Assembly (NCBI RefSeq): GCF_001593285.1
Contig: NZ_CP012529.1
Coordinates: 1,550,001-1,614,000 of the forward strand
Origin: Psychrobacter sp. P2G3
GTDB lineage: Bacteria > Pseudomonadota > Gammaproteobacteria > Pseudomonadales > Moraxellaceae
Direction of reading: 5' to 3'
DNA: 64,000 nucleotides
The position numbers and the translations under genes were made by a program. Below the pieces are notes generated by a model that was not told the DNA's origin, did not search any database, and was given only the letters and a program-made list of their open reading frames with translations. Every line of letters starts with the position of its first letter. The stretch's first letter is position 1. This document shows, piece by piece, positions 37,189 to 47,039 of the stretch.

Positions 37189-38061
37189 TTAGTCTTTTGC
37201 AAGTTTGGCAATTAACGCGCTTAGTAGTTGATATTCTTTTTGATCGAGCTGGATACGTGAGCCAAGTCGAGACAAGCGCGAGGGCAATGATTTTAAGTTT
37301 TCACTGTCAGCCAATTTGCGTTGAACCATTAGTGCGGTGGTACGCTCAGTAAGCTGCTGCAATTGCTGCTGGGTAATCGCTGGCTCATCCCATTGCTGGC
37401 GCGTATAAGTATTGAGCATAGGTTGTCCTATCGTTTCTAGACTATCAGTCACATCTAATTTATCATAATCGGCTTCGCTATCAGTTTTAATATGTGTTTG
37501 TGCATAAGCAAAGATAAAGCTGGCAATCACTTGGACAGCTGATGCCACATTAAGTACTGGATAAGCAGGATTGGCGTCAATCTGAACATGGTAATCTGCA
37601 TAAGCCAATTCTTCGTTGGTTAGACCGCGATCTTCACGACCAAACAAAATAGCGATGTTAGGTTTATCAGTAGAAAAAGTGGACTGCCTATCAATAAAAT
37701 CGAACATAATTTTGGCGGCTTGCGTGGGCGTTACTACAGGGCGCGGCAAATGACGACTGCGACTACTGGCGGCAAAGACCAGCTGACAATCTGCTATCGC
37801 AGACTCTAGTGTTGGCGCTATCAAAGCTGATGATAGCAGCTCACTACCGCCTGCTGCATGAGAGACGCTGGTTTCATCAATCGGTAGCTTAGGATCAACG
37901 ACTGTCAAACGAGATAATCCCATGGTATGCATCGCGCGTGCGGCTGAACCAATATTAGCAGGCAAGGTGGTATTGACCATGACGACTTGTAAGCAAGACA
38001 GGTAATCAGTAACAGTAGATATTGATGGGGTAGGCGATGCTGGTAAGGAAGAAGTGCTCAT
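37189..38061 (-). CDS. trmJ: tRNA (cytidine/uridine-2'-O-)-methyltransferase
   Basis: SPOUT-fold enzyme that 2'-O-methylates position 32 of certain tRNAs. In the 290 aa, NTTLPANIGSAARAMHTMGL begins the fold, FGREDRGLTNEEL is motif 2, and YPVLNVASAVQVI is motif 3, which forms the SAM-binding knot. The start codon overlaps the stop of the Hpt gene (TAATG), so the two are translationally coupled. Confidence 0.93.
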   Translation of the reverse strand: MSTSSLPASPTPSISTVTDYLSCLQVVMVNTTLPANIGSAARAMHTMGLSRLTVVDPKLPIDETSVSHAAGGSELLSSALIAPTLESAIADCQLVFAASSRSRHLPRPVVTPTQAAKIMFDFIDRQSTFSTDKPNIAILFGREDRGLTNEELAYADYHVQIDANPAYPVLNVASAVQVIASFIFAYAQTHIKTDSEADYDKLDVTDSLETIGQPMLNTYTRQQWDEPAITQQQLQQLTERTTALMVQRKLADSENLKSLPSRLSRLGSRIQLDQKEYQLLSALIAKLAKD

Positions 38062-38459
38062 TAGTAACTCATTCTTTTATTAATCTCTTGTTCAGCGTAC
38101 TGCAATGCCAATGATATGTTTTCTATAAGAGCTGCTTGCTGGTTAATCTTTCGCTCGCGGCAGTATTCTTGCAACTGATCACTGAGCGCTACCAATTGAG
38201 TCGCACCTATATTCGCACTAGCACCTTTAAGAGCATGAGCGGCTTCAAAACCGTTAGCATTATCATCGGCTGCTTGTGTCGCACGTAGGGTTACAATACG
38301 CTGCTGACTGTCAGTAATATAAGTCTGTATTAACTCTGCAAAATCTTCTTCAAACAGATCACGCATATCTTCAAATTGCTCATGATTAATAATGTCATTG
38401 TCTAAACTATTATCTAAGTCATTGTTCATAATATTGTTTTTAACATCAGCTCCGGTCAT
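38061..38459 (-). CDS. Hpt domain protein
   Basis: Histidine phosphotransfer protein of 132 aa. The phospho-accepting His is H75 in AAHALKGASANIG, and the surrounding helices (QLVALSDQLQEYCRE) fit a four-helix Hpt bundle. No receiver or kinase gene is next to it, so partners are unknown; a hybrid kinase elsewhere is likely. It overlaps trmJ by one base and starts 56 bp after dnaE's neighbouring boundary on the same strand. An alternative ATG at 38429 would drop ten residues. Confidence 0.85.
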   Translation of the reverse strand: MTGADVKNNIMNNDLDNSLDNDIINHEQFEDMRDLFEEDFAELIQTYITDSQQRIVTLRATQAADDNANGFEAAHALKGASANIGATQLVALSDQLQEYCRERKINQQAALIENISLALQYAEQEINKRMSY

Positions 38460-38514
38460 AATTCCATATCCAGTAAGGTCAGAGTGGGGGTTTTAATTTG
38501 TTATATTTATAGTA

Positions 38515-41500
38515 CTAACTATAATGAAAATATATATTTTCTTCGTTAATCATGCTTTTTAGCTGCTGTAAATTATCATCGTTAGGATAGACACGCCAAT
38601 GCTCCGATAGCCCCACATTAGCAATGCCATATTCTTCGTAAATACTCAGTCCAAGCGGTAGACAGTTATCATTGATTGAGGCATCGGTATTACTCAGAGC
38701 ATTATTAACATAGCTGCTGCCATTATTAAGCACATCCTGATTCATATCATTCTCTAGCGCCAATAAGTCATTGCCGTCTTCATCGTACAAACTGCCACCC
38801 ATTGCAGGGTCGTAAACGGCACTGTTACTATTGCCGTCTTGTTCGTCCTGATCATTGTTATAAGCTAAGCGTGGCGCAGGTATGATACCCGCTTGCGCCG
38901 ATTTAAGAAGTGGTTGCAAGCGTGTCAGCAGATTAATATCACTGCCGTGGACTTTGATACTGATTTTTTTCAGCCAACGCAAGCGCGCATCAACCATACT
39001 CATTGCATTATCAAGGCGGGCAAATAGACGACCATCGCGCTCACGAATGCTGCCTTTGATGATGACCACTTCATCCACCTTTAACTGTTCTTTGACGCGG
39101 TTAAAACGTTCAGCATAGCAGCTAACTTCCAGTCTTGAGGTTCCGTCATCTAAGATAATCACATTACGATTACCAAAATTGGCGATATCAATAATTAATC
39201 CGGCAAAATAGCAACTGCCGTTATAGCCAGTGTCCGTTAGCTTATCGAGACGTGCGCCTGAGGTATAGCGTTTGATCTCATCTAAGTATTCATTGATTGG
39301 ATGGCCAGTTAAATACAGTCCTAAGGTGTTTTTCTCCGCTTTTAAACGGTGCTTATCACCCCAAATTAATTCTGGGGTCATGACCAATGGCGGTGCAGCA
39401 ACCACACCATCCATTTCACCAAATAAGTCCATCATACCAATCTCGCGGTTCTGACGGTCTTGTTCAGCGGCTTGTACGGCGCTTGGTAATTGACTCATTA
39501 ACGCACCGCGAATCTCGTAAGCTTCATCGGCTGGCAAGTCAGGACGTAGGGTAGCCGCAAAATCATCAAAGCAGCCGGCACTGACTAATGCTTCAAGGGT
39601 ACGTTTATTAACTTTTTTGATATCGACGCGACGGCAGAAGTCATATAAATCTTTAAACGGACCTTCACGGCGACGCGCATCAACGATAGACTCAACTGCA
39701 CCTTCACCAACGCCTTTAATCGCACCCAAGCCATAAATGATATTGGTCGGGGTATCGGCGACGAAATGCCACTCACTGCGGTTCACCGATGGATTGACCA
39801 CGGTTAACTCAAAGTTTTCACGGCAATCATTAATAAAGAACACGACGTTGTCGGTGTTGTTCATATCGGAAGTTAGTACTGCTGCCATAAACTCAGCAGG
39901 GTAGTACTGTTTTAGATAAGCGGTTTGATAAGCTAATACCCCATATGCGGCAGAATGCGAGCGGTTAAAACCGTAACCAGCGAATTTCTCCATCAGATCA
40001 AAGACGCCACCCGAGGTAACTTCATCGATACCTTGCGCCGTGGCGCCAGTGACAAAAATATCGCGCTGTTTAGCCATCTCTTCAGGTTTCTTTTTACCCA
40101 TCGCACGGCGTAACATATCCGCACCGCCCAAGCTATAGCCTGCCATCACCTGCGAGATTTGCATCACCTGTTCTTGATAGACAATAACGCCGTTGGTGTT
40201 TTCTAAAATCGGTTCCAGATTAGGATGGTCGTAGATGACTTCCTCACGACCATGCTTACGGTCGATATACATCTCTACCATGCCAGCATCGAGCGGACCC
40301 GGACGATAGAGCGCACACATGGCGATGACGTCTTCAATGTTGGTCGGTTGTAATTTCGCCAGATACTTTTTCATACCCATACTTTCAAGCTGAAAGACGG
40401 CAGTAGTCTTAGCATCTTGCAAGAGCTTGTAGGCTTTTTTGTCATCTAATGGCAAGTCTTCTAACACCAACGCTTCTTTGCCTTCTTTAGCACGGCGCAA
40501 GTTGATGTTTTCTACCGCAGCATTAATGACGGTTAAGTTACGTAGACCCAAAAAGTCAAACTTCACCAGACCAACCGCTTCGACATCATCTTTATCAAAC
40601 TGACTGACACGGTGACCATCGTCATCACAATAAATGGCGCTAAAATCGGTAATTTTATGCGGGGCAATTAGGACGCCACCGGCATGTTTACCGACGTTTC
40701 GGCAGACACCTTCAAGCTTAATTGCCATCTCCCAAATCTCAATGGCATCTTCATAATCCATATTGTCAGGGTTGGAGATTAAGTCTTTAAGCTGCGGCTC
40801 TTGCTCGAGCGCTTGGCTGAGCGTGATACCGGGGGTTTTTGGAATCAATTTAGATAGTTTGCTGGCAAGAAAGTAAGACTTACTTTGTACCCGCGCCACA
40901 TCTCGTACCACCGCTTTTGCCGCCATGGTACCAAAGGTGATAATCTGCGAGACCGCTTCACGACCATAAGTTTGCGCAACATAATCAATAACGCGGTCAC
41001 GACCTTCAATACAAAAGTCAATATCGAAATCGGGCATTGAGACACGTTCAGGGTTCAAGAAGCGCTCGAATAATAGATCGTAATGGATAGGGTCGAGGTC
41101 GGTAATGTTTAACGCATAGGCGACTAACGAACCAGCACCAGAACCACGACCCGGTCCTACCGGTACGCCATTGGCTTTTGCCCAGCGGATAAAGTCCATA
41201 ACGATTAAAAAGTAACCGGGAAAGCCCATTGATAAGATAACTTCGAGCTCATACTCTAAGCGTTCATCATATTTTTGGCGAATATCCTGCCAATTGTCAC
41301 CGCGTTCCTCAATCGGAAATAGTTTATCCAATCGATTATTAAGACCCCGTATTGACTCCGCGCGAAAAAACGATTCAATCGTCTCGCCTTCAGGCACAGG
41401 AAAATCGGGCAGGACGTTAATACCAAGGGTCAAGGTCACATTACAGCGAGTTGCCAAACGCAAAGTATTGTCAATCACCTGTGGAAGATCAGCAAATAAA

Positions 41501-42228
41501 TGCTCCATCTGCGCTTGGGTCTTAAGATATTGCTCATCTGAATAAGTTTGCGGACGATTGAGGTCAGCGAGCACGTAGGAGCCTGCGATACAAACGCGCG
41601 CTTCATGAGCATCAAAATCGTCTTGCTCTAAGAAGCGTACGTCGTTATGGGCAATGATAGGAATATTATGTTTGGCACCTGAGTGGATAGCAGCCTGAAT
41701 GAAGGCATCTTCCCCTGAGCGATTGGTACGCTTGATGGCAAAGTATAAACGATCATCAAACTGTGCTTGCCATTCTGTCAGCAGCTCATCAGCTTTTTCT
41801 GGCATAGAGCCGACTAGCGCTTGACCGACATCTGACTTTTCGGTGAAGAGAACGATAACACCTGCTGCGTGCTCTAAAATATGGCTGCGTTTAATGACAG
41901 GCACACCATGATTTGCAGCGTCAGCGCGCCCTTCAGTGAACCCAAGCGATACGATACGGGTAATGTTTTGATAACCCTCGTTATTCATCGCTAGCAGGGT
42001 TAGCCGCGTGTCTTCATTCTCCATGATGACTTCGCTACCGATAATCGGCTTGATACCAGCGCCAAGGCAGGCACGATAGAACTTCACCGTGGCATAAAGG
42101 TTGGATAGATCAGTTAACGCCAGCGCGCGTTGATTATCCGCCGCCGCCGCTTTGATAAGCGGCTTGATGCGCACGATAGAATCGGTGATCGAATATTCGC
42201 TGTGAATACCAAGGTGTACAAATGCCAT
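38515..42228 (-). CDS. dnaE: DNA polymerase III alpha subunit
   Basis: Replicative polymerase, 1237 aa against 1160 in E. coli. The N-terminal PHP domain (FVHLGIHSEYSITDS) is followed by the C-family core: PGRGSGAGSLVAYAL, catalytic Asp400 and Asp402 (MPDFDIDF), and Asp558 (VKFDFLG). The internal clamp-binding motif is MMDLF at 932-936. The extra length is a Asn/Asp-rich acidic linker at about 1124-1189 followed by a conserved C-terminal piece that should contact tau. A single-gene unit followed by hpt and trmJ on the same strand. Confidence 0.97.
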   Translation of the reverse strand: MAFVHLGIHSEYSITDSIVRIKPLIKAAAADNQRALALTDLSNLYATVKFYRACLGAGIKPIIGSEVIMENEDTRLTLLAMNNEGYQNITRIVSLGFTEGRADAANHGVPVIKRSHILEHAAGVIVLFTEKSDVGQALVGSMPEKADELLTEWQAQFDDRLYFAIKRTNRSGEDAFIQAAIHSGAKHNIPIIAHNDVRFLEQDDFDAHEARVCIAGSYVLADLNRPQTYSDEQYLKTQAQMEHLFADLPQVIDNTLRLATRCNVTLTLGINVLPDFPVPEGETIESFFRAESIRGLNNRLDKLFPIEERGDNWQDIRQKYDERLEYELEVILSMGFPGYFLIVMDFIRWAKANGVPVGPGRGSGAGSLVAYALNITDLDPIHYDLLFERFLNPERVSMPDFDIDFCIEGRDRVIDYVAQTYGREAVSQIITFGTMAAKAVVRDVARVQSKSYFLASKLSKLIPKTPGITLSQALEQEPQLKDLISNPDNMDYEDAIEIWEMAIKLEGVCRNVGKHAGGVLIAPHKITDFSAIYCDDDGHRVSQFDKDDVEAVGLVKFDFLGLRNLTVINAAVENINLRRAKEGKEALVLEDLPLDDKKAYKLLQDAKTTAVFQLESMGMKKYLAKLQPTNIEDVIAMCALYRPGPLDAGMVEMYIDRKHGREEVIYDHPNLEPILENTNGVIVYQEQVMQISQVMAGYSLGGADMLRRAMGKKKPEEMAKQRDIFVTGATAQGIDEVTSGGVFDLMEKFAGYGFNRSHSAAYGVLAYQTAYLKQYYPAEFMAAVLTSDMNNTDNVVFFINDCRENFELTVVNPSVNRSEWHFVADTPTNIIYGLGAIKGVGEGAVESIVDARRREGPFKDLYDFCRRVDIKKVNKRTLEALVSAGCFDDFAATLRPDLPADEAYEIRGALMSQLPSAVQAAEQDRQNREIGMMDLFGEMDGVVAAPPLVMTPELIWGDKHRLKAEKNTLGLYLTGHPINEYLDEIKRYTSGARLDKLTDTGYNGSCYFAGLIIDIANFGNRNVIILDDGTSRLEVSCYAERFNRVKEQLKVDEVVIIKGSIRERDGRLFARLDNAMSMVDARLRWLKKISIKVHGSDINLLTRLQPLLKSAQAGIIPAPRLAYNNDQDEQDGNSNSAVYDPAMGGSLYDEDGNDLLALENDMNQDVLNNGSSYVNNALSNTDASINDNCLPLGLSIYEEYGIANVGLSEHWRVYPNDDNLQQLKSMINEENIYFHYS

Positions 42229-42642
42229 AGAGGACTCTTACTGATACGATCAAAAGGAAATAGATTATTAAGAAAATAAATTTATTATTATCAATGCTTT
42301 AATTGGTATTTTAGAATTAATTGGAAGTAAGTAAGACGTCGATAGCCATATTTATTCCTTTTAAATTTAGCTGCTAATAATAGCATTATTTGGTACGTAC
42401 AGCCACCGATTCAAGGGTATGAATCGGTGATTATGAATTAAACAATCGTTAATCATACTTAGCGAAATAATCAATTCTATTTTCCAGCTTACTCTAAAGT
42501 CGTATATTCAACATTAGAGAATCTATGAGTGAATATTTATATGCACAAATATGAATATAGACTTTTGTTCTTAATTCATTGTAATGCAAAGTTAATTTGA
42601 CTATATTGTGCATGTAATCAAATAGATAAAAATGGTAAGACT
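42229..42642. other. Intergenic region between divergent dnaE and Mrr-like gene
   Basis: About 414 bp with no gene, carrying the divergent promoters. It contains the perfect inverted repeat at 42404-42429. Confidence 0.5.
42404..42429. repeat. Perfect inverted repeat upstream of dnaE
   Basis: CACCGATTCA - AGGGTA - TGAATCGGTG, ten perfect pairs with a 6-nt loop. No T tract on either side, so an operator or RNA structure is more likely than a terminator. Confidence 0.6.
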
Positions 42643-43773
42643 ATGAGTAATATTACAAAGTTACCTGCATTTGGTGAACTGCTGAATGCTGGTATACAAA
42701 CAATAAAGAATCTGAGCACGCGCAACACGATTGGTAGAACTGTTTTTTATCGTGAGTTTGAAAAGCTGGCACAGATAGTAGCGGATCATAAAGAAATCAA
42801 CTTCATAAGTAATCATAACGTGCGTCATGAATGTCATGAAGGTTCGCCTTGTTATGATGAAATTGTTGATTTGGTCTTATTATGCTTATCTGCAACAGGT
42901 TTAATAAAAGAGGATAGGTTTAGTTTAGTGCCTAATTTAAATCAAAACTTCGCTAATTTTATTACTTTCGATGAAAAAGTAACGCCCAAAAATATTATAC
43001 GTTTAGATCCTTTTGGTAAGACTTATTTTTGGTTATCGGGTAATAACTTTACCCAGTATGTTAATGAAGGCATACCTAACAATGATTATATTGCTAATTT
43101 GAAGCGTTTCGACAATAAGGCGTTTGCAGATTTAAAGAAAGTAAATATTGCTGCTTATGGTAAGAATGGGGACGTGCTTATTAATCATTTAATTGATGAG
43201 ACTCAAAGACGAACCTCTATTTTTATGAATAATTATGCAGATGCTACAGTGGGTAATGACTTTGTCAAAGTTACTCCTGATATGATTATGGCACAAATTG
43301 AAAGTCTGTCGCCCTTACAGTTTGAATGGTTTTGTCTCAAGCTAATTGAACGTTCTTTAGAGATTGAAAGCCCTGAGAGTAATTTGACGTCACGTCATAC
43401 TGGTCGCTCGAATGATAATGGTATTGATGGTCTTATCATTCAAGATTTTCCAGATGGTGAAGTACATAATTATTATATTCAAGCTAAGTTATATAGTGCT
43501 GGTAACAATATATCTAACGGTGATCTAAGAAACTTTGTAGGTGCTTATCCGCCACAAAAAACCAATCATCATGGCTTATTTATTACTACAACAAGCTTTA
43601 CCAAGCCCGCTCAAGATTATGCCAATTCTACTGATTCCCATAGCCTTATCTTAATTGATCAAATGAACTTAATAGAGCTAATGATGCAACATAAAGTTGG
43701 TTTGAAGGAAGTTAATGCTAGACCAAAATTACTATTAGATAATGACTTTTTTGGAAAGATAAAGCTATATTGA
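42643..43773 (+). CDS. Mrr-like restriction endonuclease domain protein
   Basis: 376-aa protein. The C-terminal half (about 222-350) matches the Mrr_cat nuclease fold: SPLQFEWFCLKLIER, then active-site Asp262 in NGIDGLI, then QAK at 280-282, FVGAYPPQ, GLFITTTSFTKPAQDYA and LIDQMNLIELM. The D...QxK spacing (18 residues) suits the PD-(D/E)xK nuclease group. The N-terminal 200 residues show no match I recognise; Mrr itself has a winged helix there. No methyltransferase or helicase is adjacent, so a type IV-like enzyme against modified DNA is inferred. The base composition looks more AT-rich than its neighbours, which suggests transfer. Confidence 0.75.
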   Translation: MSNITKLPAFGELLNAGIQTIKNLSTRNTIGRTVFYREFEKLAQIVADHKEINFISNHNVRHECHEGSPCYDEIVDLVLLCLSATGLIKEDRFSLVPNLNQNFANFITFDEKVTPKNIIRLDPFGKTYFWLSGNNFTQYVNEGIPNNDYIANLKRFDNKAFADLKKVNIAAYGKNGDVLINHLIDETQRRTSIFMNNYADATVGNDFVKVTPDMIMAQIESLSPLQFEWFCLKLIERSLEIESPESNLTSRHTGRSNDNGIDGLIIQDFPDGEVHNYYIQAKLYSAGNNISNGDLRNFVGAYPPQKTNHHGLFITTTSFTKPAQDYANSTDSHSLILIDQMNLIELMMQHKVGLKEVNARPKLLLDNDFFGKIKLY

Positions 43774-43820
43774 TTTGTCATTGTTGGTTGAAGCATGATT
43801 TTCTGTGCATTAATAATATT

Positions 43821-43855
43821 AAAAAAGCCTTCTATATCATAATGATGTAGAAGGC
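43821..43855 (-). terminator. Terminator of the AGCS symporter gene
   Basis: Thirteen-pair stem (GCCTTCTATATCA / TGATGTAGAAGGC, one G-T) with TAA loop; the six A on the left become the T tract of the minus strand. Confidence 0.85.
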
Positions 43856-43893
43856 TCTGATAGGCGAAAGATTTACGATTATTTAGCTAATAT

Positions 43894-45342
43894 TTAACGC
43901 TTATCATGTTTATCACTATACTCTATCCAGAAGTCTGCATTTTCAACGCCTGCTTTTCTAGGGTCAAAGACAGGATCGAGTCCTAGCTTCATTTGCTCGT
44001 CATAGTCTTTTAACACTTTTAGCGCCGTTTTGCTGAGTAAGACGATGGCGATGAAGTTAAGGTAACACATACTGCCGAAACCAATATCGCCTAGCGCCCA
44101 CATCATACCTACTGACTGTATACTACCGCTAAAGCAAACGATTAAAAATACAATTTTTAGTAATGGTTTTAAGATAGGATAGCGCATCTTGCTGTCTAGA
44201 TATACCATCGTTGTTTCAGCGATATAGTAATAAGCAATCAAGCAGGTAAAGGCAAATAAGAAGATGGCAATAGCGACGAAGCCACTACCATATTGGGTAA
44301 ATACCGTTGAGACTGCTGCTTGGGTAAATGCCGTTCCAGCTGCAATGCCTGGCATGTTTTCAACCAGCACCAAGCCTTCTGCGGGAATGACGTTGTACAT
44401 GCCTGTCGATAAAATCATTAGGGCTGTTGCGGTACAGACGAGCACAGTGTCAATGTAGATAGAGAAACTTTGCACTAAACCTTGCTTGGCAGGATGTGAG
44501 ACTTCTGCTGCCGCTGAACTGAAAGTGGCTTCGCCTGCACCAGCAACGTTTGAGAATACAGCACGGCGCACACCCCAAGAGATTGCTAGACCGACAATAC
44601 CGCCAAAGACGGCATCCATACCAAACGCACTTTTGAAGATAAGCGCGAACATGGCTGGTAGGTTTGAGGCGTTAAACACTAAGACGATGATCATCATCAA
44701 AACATAGCCGATCGCCATAATAGGCACGACCTTGCCAGCGAAGCTTGCAATACGTTTTATGCCACCAAATATGATAAATGCTAACAGCGCAACGATAATG
44801 AAACCAGTTGCAACAGGTGGGATATTAAAAGCAGTATTAAAAGAATCAGCGATGGTGTTGGCTTGTACGCCAGGCACCAAAATACCATATGATAGGCAGG
44901 TAACAGCCGCAACGACAATGGCAAAAGGCTTCATTTTGAGCCCACGCTCGATATAAAAGGGTGAGCCGCCACGATACTGGTCATCAACGGTATGCTTATA
45001 TACCTGTGCAAGTGTTGACTCGATAAAGGCACTGGCACCGCCAAGCAGACCCATGACTATCATCCAAAATACTGCGCCAGGTCCACCAGCTGCGATTGCG
45101 GTGGCAACCCCTGCAATGTTACCGACGCCGATTCGGCCTGATAAGGCCATACTAAAGGCTTGGAATGAGCTAATACCTTGGGTTGATGTTTGCTTGTCAA
45201 ACAACAGCCTAACCATCTCTTTGAGATAGCGAAACTGGACACCGCGAGTCATCACGGTAAAATAAATGCCGACACCGAGTGCTAAATAAACTAACGCATC
45301 GCTCCATATATAGCCGACGATGGTATTAATAATCGCTTCCAT
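43894..45342 (-). CDS. AGCS-family sodium:amino acid symporter
   Basis: Sodium-coupled alanine/glycine symporter of the inner membrane, 482 aa with about ten to twelve hydrophobic segments. GRIGVGNIAGVATAIAAGGP and GMDAVFGGIVGLAISWGVRR (GRRAVFSNVAGAGEA region) are family features. It is the last gene of the minus-strand hydroxyproline set, 89 bp after the aldehyde dehydrogenase gene. It may import hydroxyproline or another small neutral amino acid; this is inferred from context. Confidence 0.92.
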   Translation of the reverse strand: MEAIINTIVGYIWSDALVYLALGVGIYFTVMTRGVQFRYLKEMVRLLFDKQTSTQGISSFQAFSMALSGRIGVGNIAGVATAIAAGGPGAVFWMIVMGLLGGASAFIESTLAQVYKHTVDDQYRGGSPFYIERGLKMKPFAIVVAAVTCLSYGILVPGVQANTIADSFNTAFNIPPVATGFIIVALLAFIIFGGIKRIASFAGKVVPIMAIGYVLMMIIVLVFNASNLPAMFALIFKSAFGMDAVFGGIVGLAISWGVRRAVFSNVAGAGEATFSSAAAEVSHPAKQGLVQSFSIYIDTVLVCTATALMILSTGMYNVIPAEGLVLVENMPGIAAGTAFTQAAVSTVFTQYGSGFVAIAIFLFAFTCLIAYYYIAETTMVYLDSKMRYPILKPLLKIVFLIVCFSGSIQSVGMMWALGDIGFGSMCYLNFIAIVLLSKTALKVLKDYDEQMKLGLDPVFDPRKAGVENADFWIEYSDKHDKR

Positions 45343-45431
45343 GGCCTTACTTCCCTGTAAGTATGTGACTAAAGGCTTAAATCATTTAAGCTGTTTTTTT
45401 TATTGATGACTGTACTGACTGAACACGCTTG

Positions 45432-46928
45432 CTAATTAACCAGCCAAATAGTCTTGGTCTGTGCGTATTGTGATAAGGCTTCTAAACCATTGTCACGACC
45501 GCCAAACCCTGATTGTTTATAGCCACCAAATGGCGTCGTGATATCACCTTCTGAAAAACCATTGATTGAAACCGTACCCGCTTTGATGGACGATGCCACA
45601 CGATAAGCGCGCTTGATGTTCTGTGTATAAAAAGAAGCGGCGAGCCCATAGTTGGTTTCATTGGCTAATTTGATGGCTTCTTCTTCCGTCTCAAAGCTTG
45701 TCACCGCCAGCAAAGGACCAAAGACTTCTTCCTTGAACAAAATCATATCGGCTGTAACATCATCAAAAATAGTGGGTTCAATATACCAGCCGCTACCTAA
45801 ATCTTCACGAATGTTGCCACCTGCAATGATCGTTGCGCCTTCATCTTTTGCGGTCCGTAAATAATGCGAAACCTTGTCAAAATGTGCTTTTTCTATCATA
45901 GGACCAATGGCGGTATCAGAGTCATAAGGTGATCCGACCTTCCAACCTTTCAGACCATTTTTTAGTTGCTCAAGTAACGCTTGTTTTTGACTGCTGTGGA
46001 CTAATAAGCGTGAGCCGCAACTACAGTTTTCACTCATATTCCAAAACGCGGCCGATAAGATATCGTTAATAGCGGCGTCATCAAGTACGGCATCATCAAA
46101 GACTATTTGTGGGCTTTTACCACCGCATTCTAAGACGATCTCTTTTAGATTGCTTTGGGCCGAGTATTGTAAGAACAGACGTCCGACCTCTGTTGAGCCG
46201 GTGAACGACACCATATCGACATCCATATGTTGACCAAGTGCTGCACCGACATTTTCACCAAGACCGCAGACCATTTGCAGCGCTTCTCTGGGCACGCCAG
46301 CTTCATAGGCAAGCTCGGTTAAACGGTAGGCAGATAAAGAGGTCAGCTCAGCGGGTTTAACAATGACGGAGTTGCCCATAATAAGAGCAGGGGCGACTTT
46401 CCAAGCGTACATTTGGGCTGGAAAGTTCCAAGGTAATACCGCACCAACGACACCAATTGGCTCTTGCACAATAAGTCCTAAAGCTGCGTTACCTGTCGGC
46501 GCGACTTTACCAAATACCTTATCAGCTGCTTCGGCATACCATTCAAAAGTCTCAATAGTCGCTGGCATGTCAGTGTTTAAGCATTCGGTAATCGGCTTGC
46601 CCGCATCCACACAATCTAATGCTGCCAGCTCTTCGAAATGCTCATGCATTAGTGCACACCAGCGCTGCATAACAGCCTTACGCTCAGCTGGGGCCAGACG
46701 ACGCCATTCACCACTTTCAAAACTATCGCGGGCGATTTGCACGGCAGTATCGACATCATCGCTAGTACCCGAGGCAATCTGACCGATAACACTATTATCA
46801 ATAGGCGTGTAATTGTCTAAAGTCGCTTCTGATAAATTATCAGCCGCTATTAAATGTCCAGCCCACAGCTGTTGCTGTTTTGCTTTCTCAAATACTTGCT
46901 CTTTAGTAGCTTGTTCTTTAGTGCTCAT
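45432..46928 (-). CDS. Aldehyde dehydrogenase, probable 2-oxoglutarate-semialdehyde dehydrogenase
   Basis: NAD(P)-dependent ALDH of 498 aa. Catalytic Cys302 is in NMSENCSCGSR, Glu267 in LECGGKSP, FTGST at 242-246 and PWNFP at 166-170. By sequence alone it resembles PuuC-type gamma-glutamyl-aminobutyraldehyde dehydrogenases. In this gene set it would oxidise 2-oxoglutarate semialdehyde to 2-oxoglutarate, the last step of bacterial hydroxyproline catabolism. It lies 111 bp after the DapA-like gene. Confidence 0.88.
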   Translation of the reverse strand: MSTKEQATKEQVFEKAKQQQLWAGHLIAADNLSEATLDNYTPIDNSVIGQIASGTSDDVDTAVQIARDSFESGEWRRLAPAERKAVMQRWCALMHEHFEELAALDCVDAGKPITECLNTDMPATIETFEWYAEAADKVFGKVAPTGNAALGLIVQEPIGVVGAVLPWNFPAQMYAWKVAPALIMGNSVIVKPAELTSLSAYRLTELAYEAGVPREALQMVCGLGENVGAALGQHMDVDMVSFTGSTEVGRLFLQYSAQSNLKEIVLECGGKSPQIVFDDAVLDDAAINDILSAAFWNMSENCSCGSRLLVHSSQKQALLEQLKNGLKGWKVGSPYDSDTAIGPMIEKAHFDKVSHYLRTAKDEGATIIAGGNIREDLGSGWYIEPTIFDDVTADMILFKEEVFGPLLAVTSFETEEEAIKLANETNYGLAASFYTQNIKRAYRVASSIKAGTVSINGFSEGDITTPFGGYKQSGFGGRDNGLEALSQYAQTKTIWLVN

Positions 46929-47039
46929 TTTTCTAATCCTTGTCTGCTAAGTTTGATGCCATCGATTCGAATTTTGAATACGGCATCAAATTTAGCGTTG
47001 GTTATCCTTAACTTTGTTTTTACTAAGCTGAGCTGAGTG

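Noticed and set aside
46363..46782. Plus-strand open frame of 139 codons inside the aldehyde dehydrogenase gene
   Set aside because: Antisense to a gene with intact catalytic motifs; no start signal.
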